From Lentisphaera araneosa HTCC2155 (lineage in GTDB: Bacteria > Verrucomicrobiota > Lentisphaeria > Lentisphaerales > Lentisphaeraceae): 33,009 nt of DNA. Position numbers and translations under genes: made by a program. The stretch covers positions 1 through 33,009 of the forward strand of contig CAMCSH010000007.1 in the NCBI GenBank assembly GCA_945877655.1, in the 5' to 3' direction. Shown here piece by piece: positions 31,517 to 33,009 of this stretch; the first letter of the stretch is position 1; every line of letters starts with the position of its first letter. The notes below the pieces were generated by a model. That model made no database searches. It was not told the DNA's origin and saw only the letters and a program-made list of their open reading frames with translations.

Positions 31517-32316
31517 GATTTCACCTGGGTTTTCTGGGGTTTTCTGGGAGATTTTGAAGGGAAAACGGGAAGCTCAGCAGGGAGGATGCTGTTGAGATTC
31601 TCGACTGCTTTTTGCAGGAGATGTAATGACTCCTGCCGACTCAGGTTCAGACGCGGGTGGAAAGGGCGGGCCAAGGCGAGGATCGCCCGTAGACGGCCGA
31701 GCTCGTCGCAGACCGGCACGGCAAGGCGGACGATGCCATGGATGTTGCTGTCGACATCAATACCGCAGCCCTGCTGCTGCACCTCTTTGAGACTGGCCGT
31801 GACCTCCGCCTTGCCGAGCTTGGTTTTGACGCCCTCGCTCCAGATCCAGAAGCTTTCTTTCGTCGGCGGCACGAAGCGGTAATAGACCTGGGCCACCGCT
31901 TCCAGTTCGTCGCCAAGGCGACGGCGGAAACCCATCTGCGCCTTGACGCGGATGGCGGCCTGTTGATCTTCGACGCGGGCGCAGATCTCGGGGGCGCCGT
32001 CGCGCCACTCGTACCACTCGCAGGTAGCGCCGGCGAGATGGCTGAGCTGCTCCATCACCTCCTGTCGGCGCGAAGCGAAATCGACGCGTCCCGGCGCCAA
32101 GGGCACGAGATCCTGGAGCAAGGAATAATGCATCGTCTCCGGCGCCCTGCTGACGACGCCGCAACCAATCAAGGTGTCGAGCAGCCGCAGCAGCGACGCT
32201 TTGGGGAAGCTGGTGTATTTGGCGATCGCCTCCAGCTTCAGCGGCTCCCGGCGCAGCAGCCGGATCAGTTCAATGCCGCGACTGAGGGCGGGAGCGGATG
32301 ACTCATCTTGATCCAT
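31513..32316 (-). CDS. IclR-family transcriptional regulator
   Basis: 267 residues from ATG 32316; GAGG lies about 10 bases upstream. The winged helix-turn-helix covers about 8-65 (SRGIELIRLLRREPLKLEAI AKYTSFPKASLLRLLDTL). The C-terminal effector domain (about 80-250) has GIRL-type features such as GCGIDVDSNIHGIVRLAVPV and LARPFHPRL. IclR regulators control catabolic genes through small metabolites. The stop overlaps the ATG of the sulfatase, so regulator and sulfatase share a transcript. A 23-base palindrome lies directly in front of its ribosome site and may be its own operator. The C-terminal tail (SKSPRKPQKTQVKS) is strongly basic. The effector is unknown. Confidence 0.92.
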   Translation of the reverse strand: MDQDESSAPALSRGIELIRLLRREPLKLEAIAKYTSFPKASLLRLLDTLIGCGVVSRAPETMHYSLLQDLVPLAPGRVDFASRRQEVMEQLSHLAGATCEWYEWRDGAPEICARVEDQQAAIRVKAQMGFRRRLGDELEAVAQVYYRFVPPTKESFWIWSEGVKTKLGKAEVTASLKEVQQQGCGIDVDSNIHGIVRLAVPVCDELGRLRAILALARPFHPRLNLSRQESLHLLQKAVENLNSILPAELPVFPSKSPRKPQKTQVKS

Positions 32317-32329
32317 ATTTAAACCTCAT

Positions 32330-32352
32330 TTCATATACGGAACATATATGAA
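32330..32352 (-). promoter_or_regulatory. Palindromic candidate operator upstream of iclR-type gene
   Basis: TTCATATA (32330-32337) and TATATGAA (32345-32352) are exact inverses, 7 bases apart (CGGAACA). The site lies 14-36 bases before ATG 32316, where autoregulation would block transcription or translation. It is AT-rich in an otherwise GC-rich region, and the sequence around it contains TATATG on the minus strand, which could double as a -10 box. Confidence 0.55.
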
Positions 32353-32388
32353 GAAGGAAATCTGTCAAGATCGGGGGAGGAAGTAAAT

Positions 32389-32745
32389 TTCACCGACCTG
32401 TGCAACTGTGTTTGAGTTTGGGCGTCGCGAAGCGACAGGATGAGTGTAGCCGGGGGTTTCAACCCCCGGTAGAGGATGGTGCTTTAATCGCCGTCGCGAA
32501 GCGACAGGATGACATTTTGGCGGTGGCGCTGCAGAAGACGCACCCCCGAACGCATCTGTCACCGCGTCGCTGCGCGACGCCAAATCAATTGCCAAACGTA
32601 CCGGGGGTTGAAACCCCCGGCTACAATCACACCGTCGCTTCGCGACGAGCGCAGAACACCCGGCACGGAGGCCGGTCCTCGCAGGCCTTCCGTCGTTTCG
32701 CGACGAGCGACTGAAGCTTGATTCGGAGTTGCACAGGTCGAATTT
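32389..32745. repeat. Composite palindromic intergenic element, copy B
   Basis: A region of about 357 bases without genes is bounded by inverted ends: CGACCTGTGCAACT (32394-32407) and AGTTGCACAGGTCG (32727-32740). Inside are two exact direct copies of GTCGCGAAGCGACAGGATGA (32424-32443, 32493-32512), an inverted GTCGCTTCGCGAC (32634-32646), and an inverted pair of CCGGGGGTTTCAACCCCCGG (32450-32469) and its reverse complement (32601-32620), which extends to 26 bases. Its ends resemble copy A at 9977-10126. From 32746 to 32877 nothing is recognised. Confidence 0.75.
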
Positions 32746-32877
32746 CACCACGAAGACACGAAGGACACTAAGGTCAGAATTTTGGGCTTCCTGACCCGCA
32801 GCGGCGAAGGATGTGATGTGAATGACGATGGCACCAGCTTTGACTCTCGATGCTAAACCCCAAGGGTGCGCCCCCCC

Positions 32878-33009
32878 TTACGGCAGCACTTCCACTCCAA
32901 ATTCCTGCACGGCGCTGTGCTCGCCCTGGTCATTCAGAGGCTCCAAGGCCCAGAGGAGATAGCGGGAGGTGGCGAGAGCGCCGTGGGAGTTAAGCTGGGT
33001 CGCGACCAT
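32878..33009 (-). CDS. C-terminal end of an unidentified gene (runs off the window)
   Basis: A minus-strand frame without stops from the window edge ends in TAA at 32880-32878. It encodes 43 residues: MVATQLNSHGALATSRYLLW followed by ALEPLNDQGEHSAVQEFGVE and VLP. The codon for the first Met lies exactly at the edge, so it need not be the start. SRYLLWALEP followed by a Q-E-F-G-V-E-V stretch resembles the end of a carbohydrate-binding (F5/8-type C) or similar beta-sandwich domain, but this is a weak guess. Confidence 0.45.
   Translation of the reverse strand: MVATQLNSHGALATSRYLLWALEPLNDQGEHSAVQEFGVEVLP

Overview
The window is GC-rich and gene-dense and reads as chromosomal DNA of a free-living or host-associated Gram-negative-type bacterium. 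Two secreted S1 sulfatases, the tail of a DUF1080-type (3-keto-disaccharide hydrolase) gene, small lipoproteins and several families of palindromic intergenic repeats suggest the PVC superphylum, probably Verrucomicrobiota or Lentisphaerota. That placement is inference from gene content; no rRNA is present.

Layout. 1-4759 (minus): three histidine kinases in a row joined by two ATGA stop/start overlaps, the last fused to a YfiR-like periplasmic domain and cut by the window edge. 4801-4998: C-terminal remnant of a formimidoylglutamase/arginase-family gene. 4999-7250 (minus): small unknown protein, aroC, ndk, with triplicated GTTGAAAG repeats in inverted pairs. 7493-9906 (minus): dnaX, whose tau form needs a -1 shift at an A10 run, preceded by the SRP RNA gene ffs. 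9977-10428: a palindromic repeat element and a promoter-size gap. 10429-13468 (plus): a membrane-anchored unknown protein, a decayed Doc-type toxin-antitoxin pair and a eukaryotic-type xylulokinase. 13577-15112 (minus): Trm112-like protein, nrdR and an unknown protein in one operon. 15322-17779 (plus): HEAT-like protein, prmA and a GRDP-like membrane protein. 18094-19554 (plus): sulfatase. 19600-21030 (minus): DUF1080 tail and purD. 21225-29442 (plus): purA-uppS-cdsA, acpP-fabF-lipoprotein, ybeY-corC-lipoprotein, then a moeB-like E1 enzyme with a rhodanese domain. 29500-29868: decayed coding sequence. 29933-32316 (minus): iclR-type regulator coupled to a second sulfatase, with a palindrome in front. 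32389-32745: large composite repeat. 32878-33009: end of another gene.

Housekeeping themes dominate: purine synthesis (purD and purA divergent), envelope lipid synthesis (uppS, cdsA, acpP, fabF), replication (dnaX), protein targeting (ffs), shikimate pathway end (aroC), nucleotide supply (ndk, nrdR) and ribosome maturation (ybeY, prmA). Accessory parts are signalling (the kinase cluster) and sulfated-glycan use (two sulfatases, IclR regulator). At least five gene remnants mark recent loss: hutG-like, antitoxin, Doc toxin, DUF1080 tail and the 29.5-29.9 kb region.

The strongest observations are the dnaX frameshift site with canonical A AAA AAC in the correct phase, the tightly coupled kinase trio, and the intergenic repeat families. 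I did not find a clearly new defence system, CRISPR array, prophage or complete insertion sequence.
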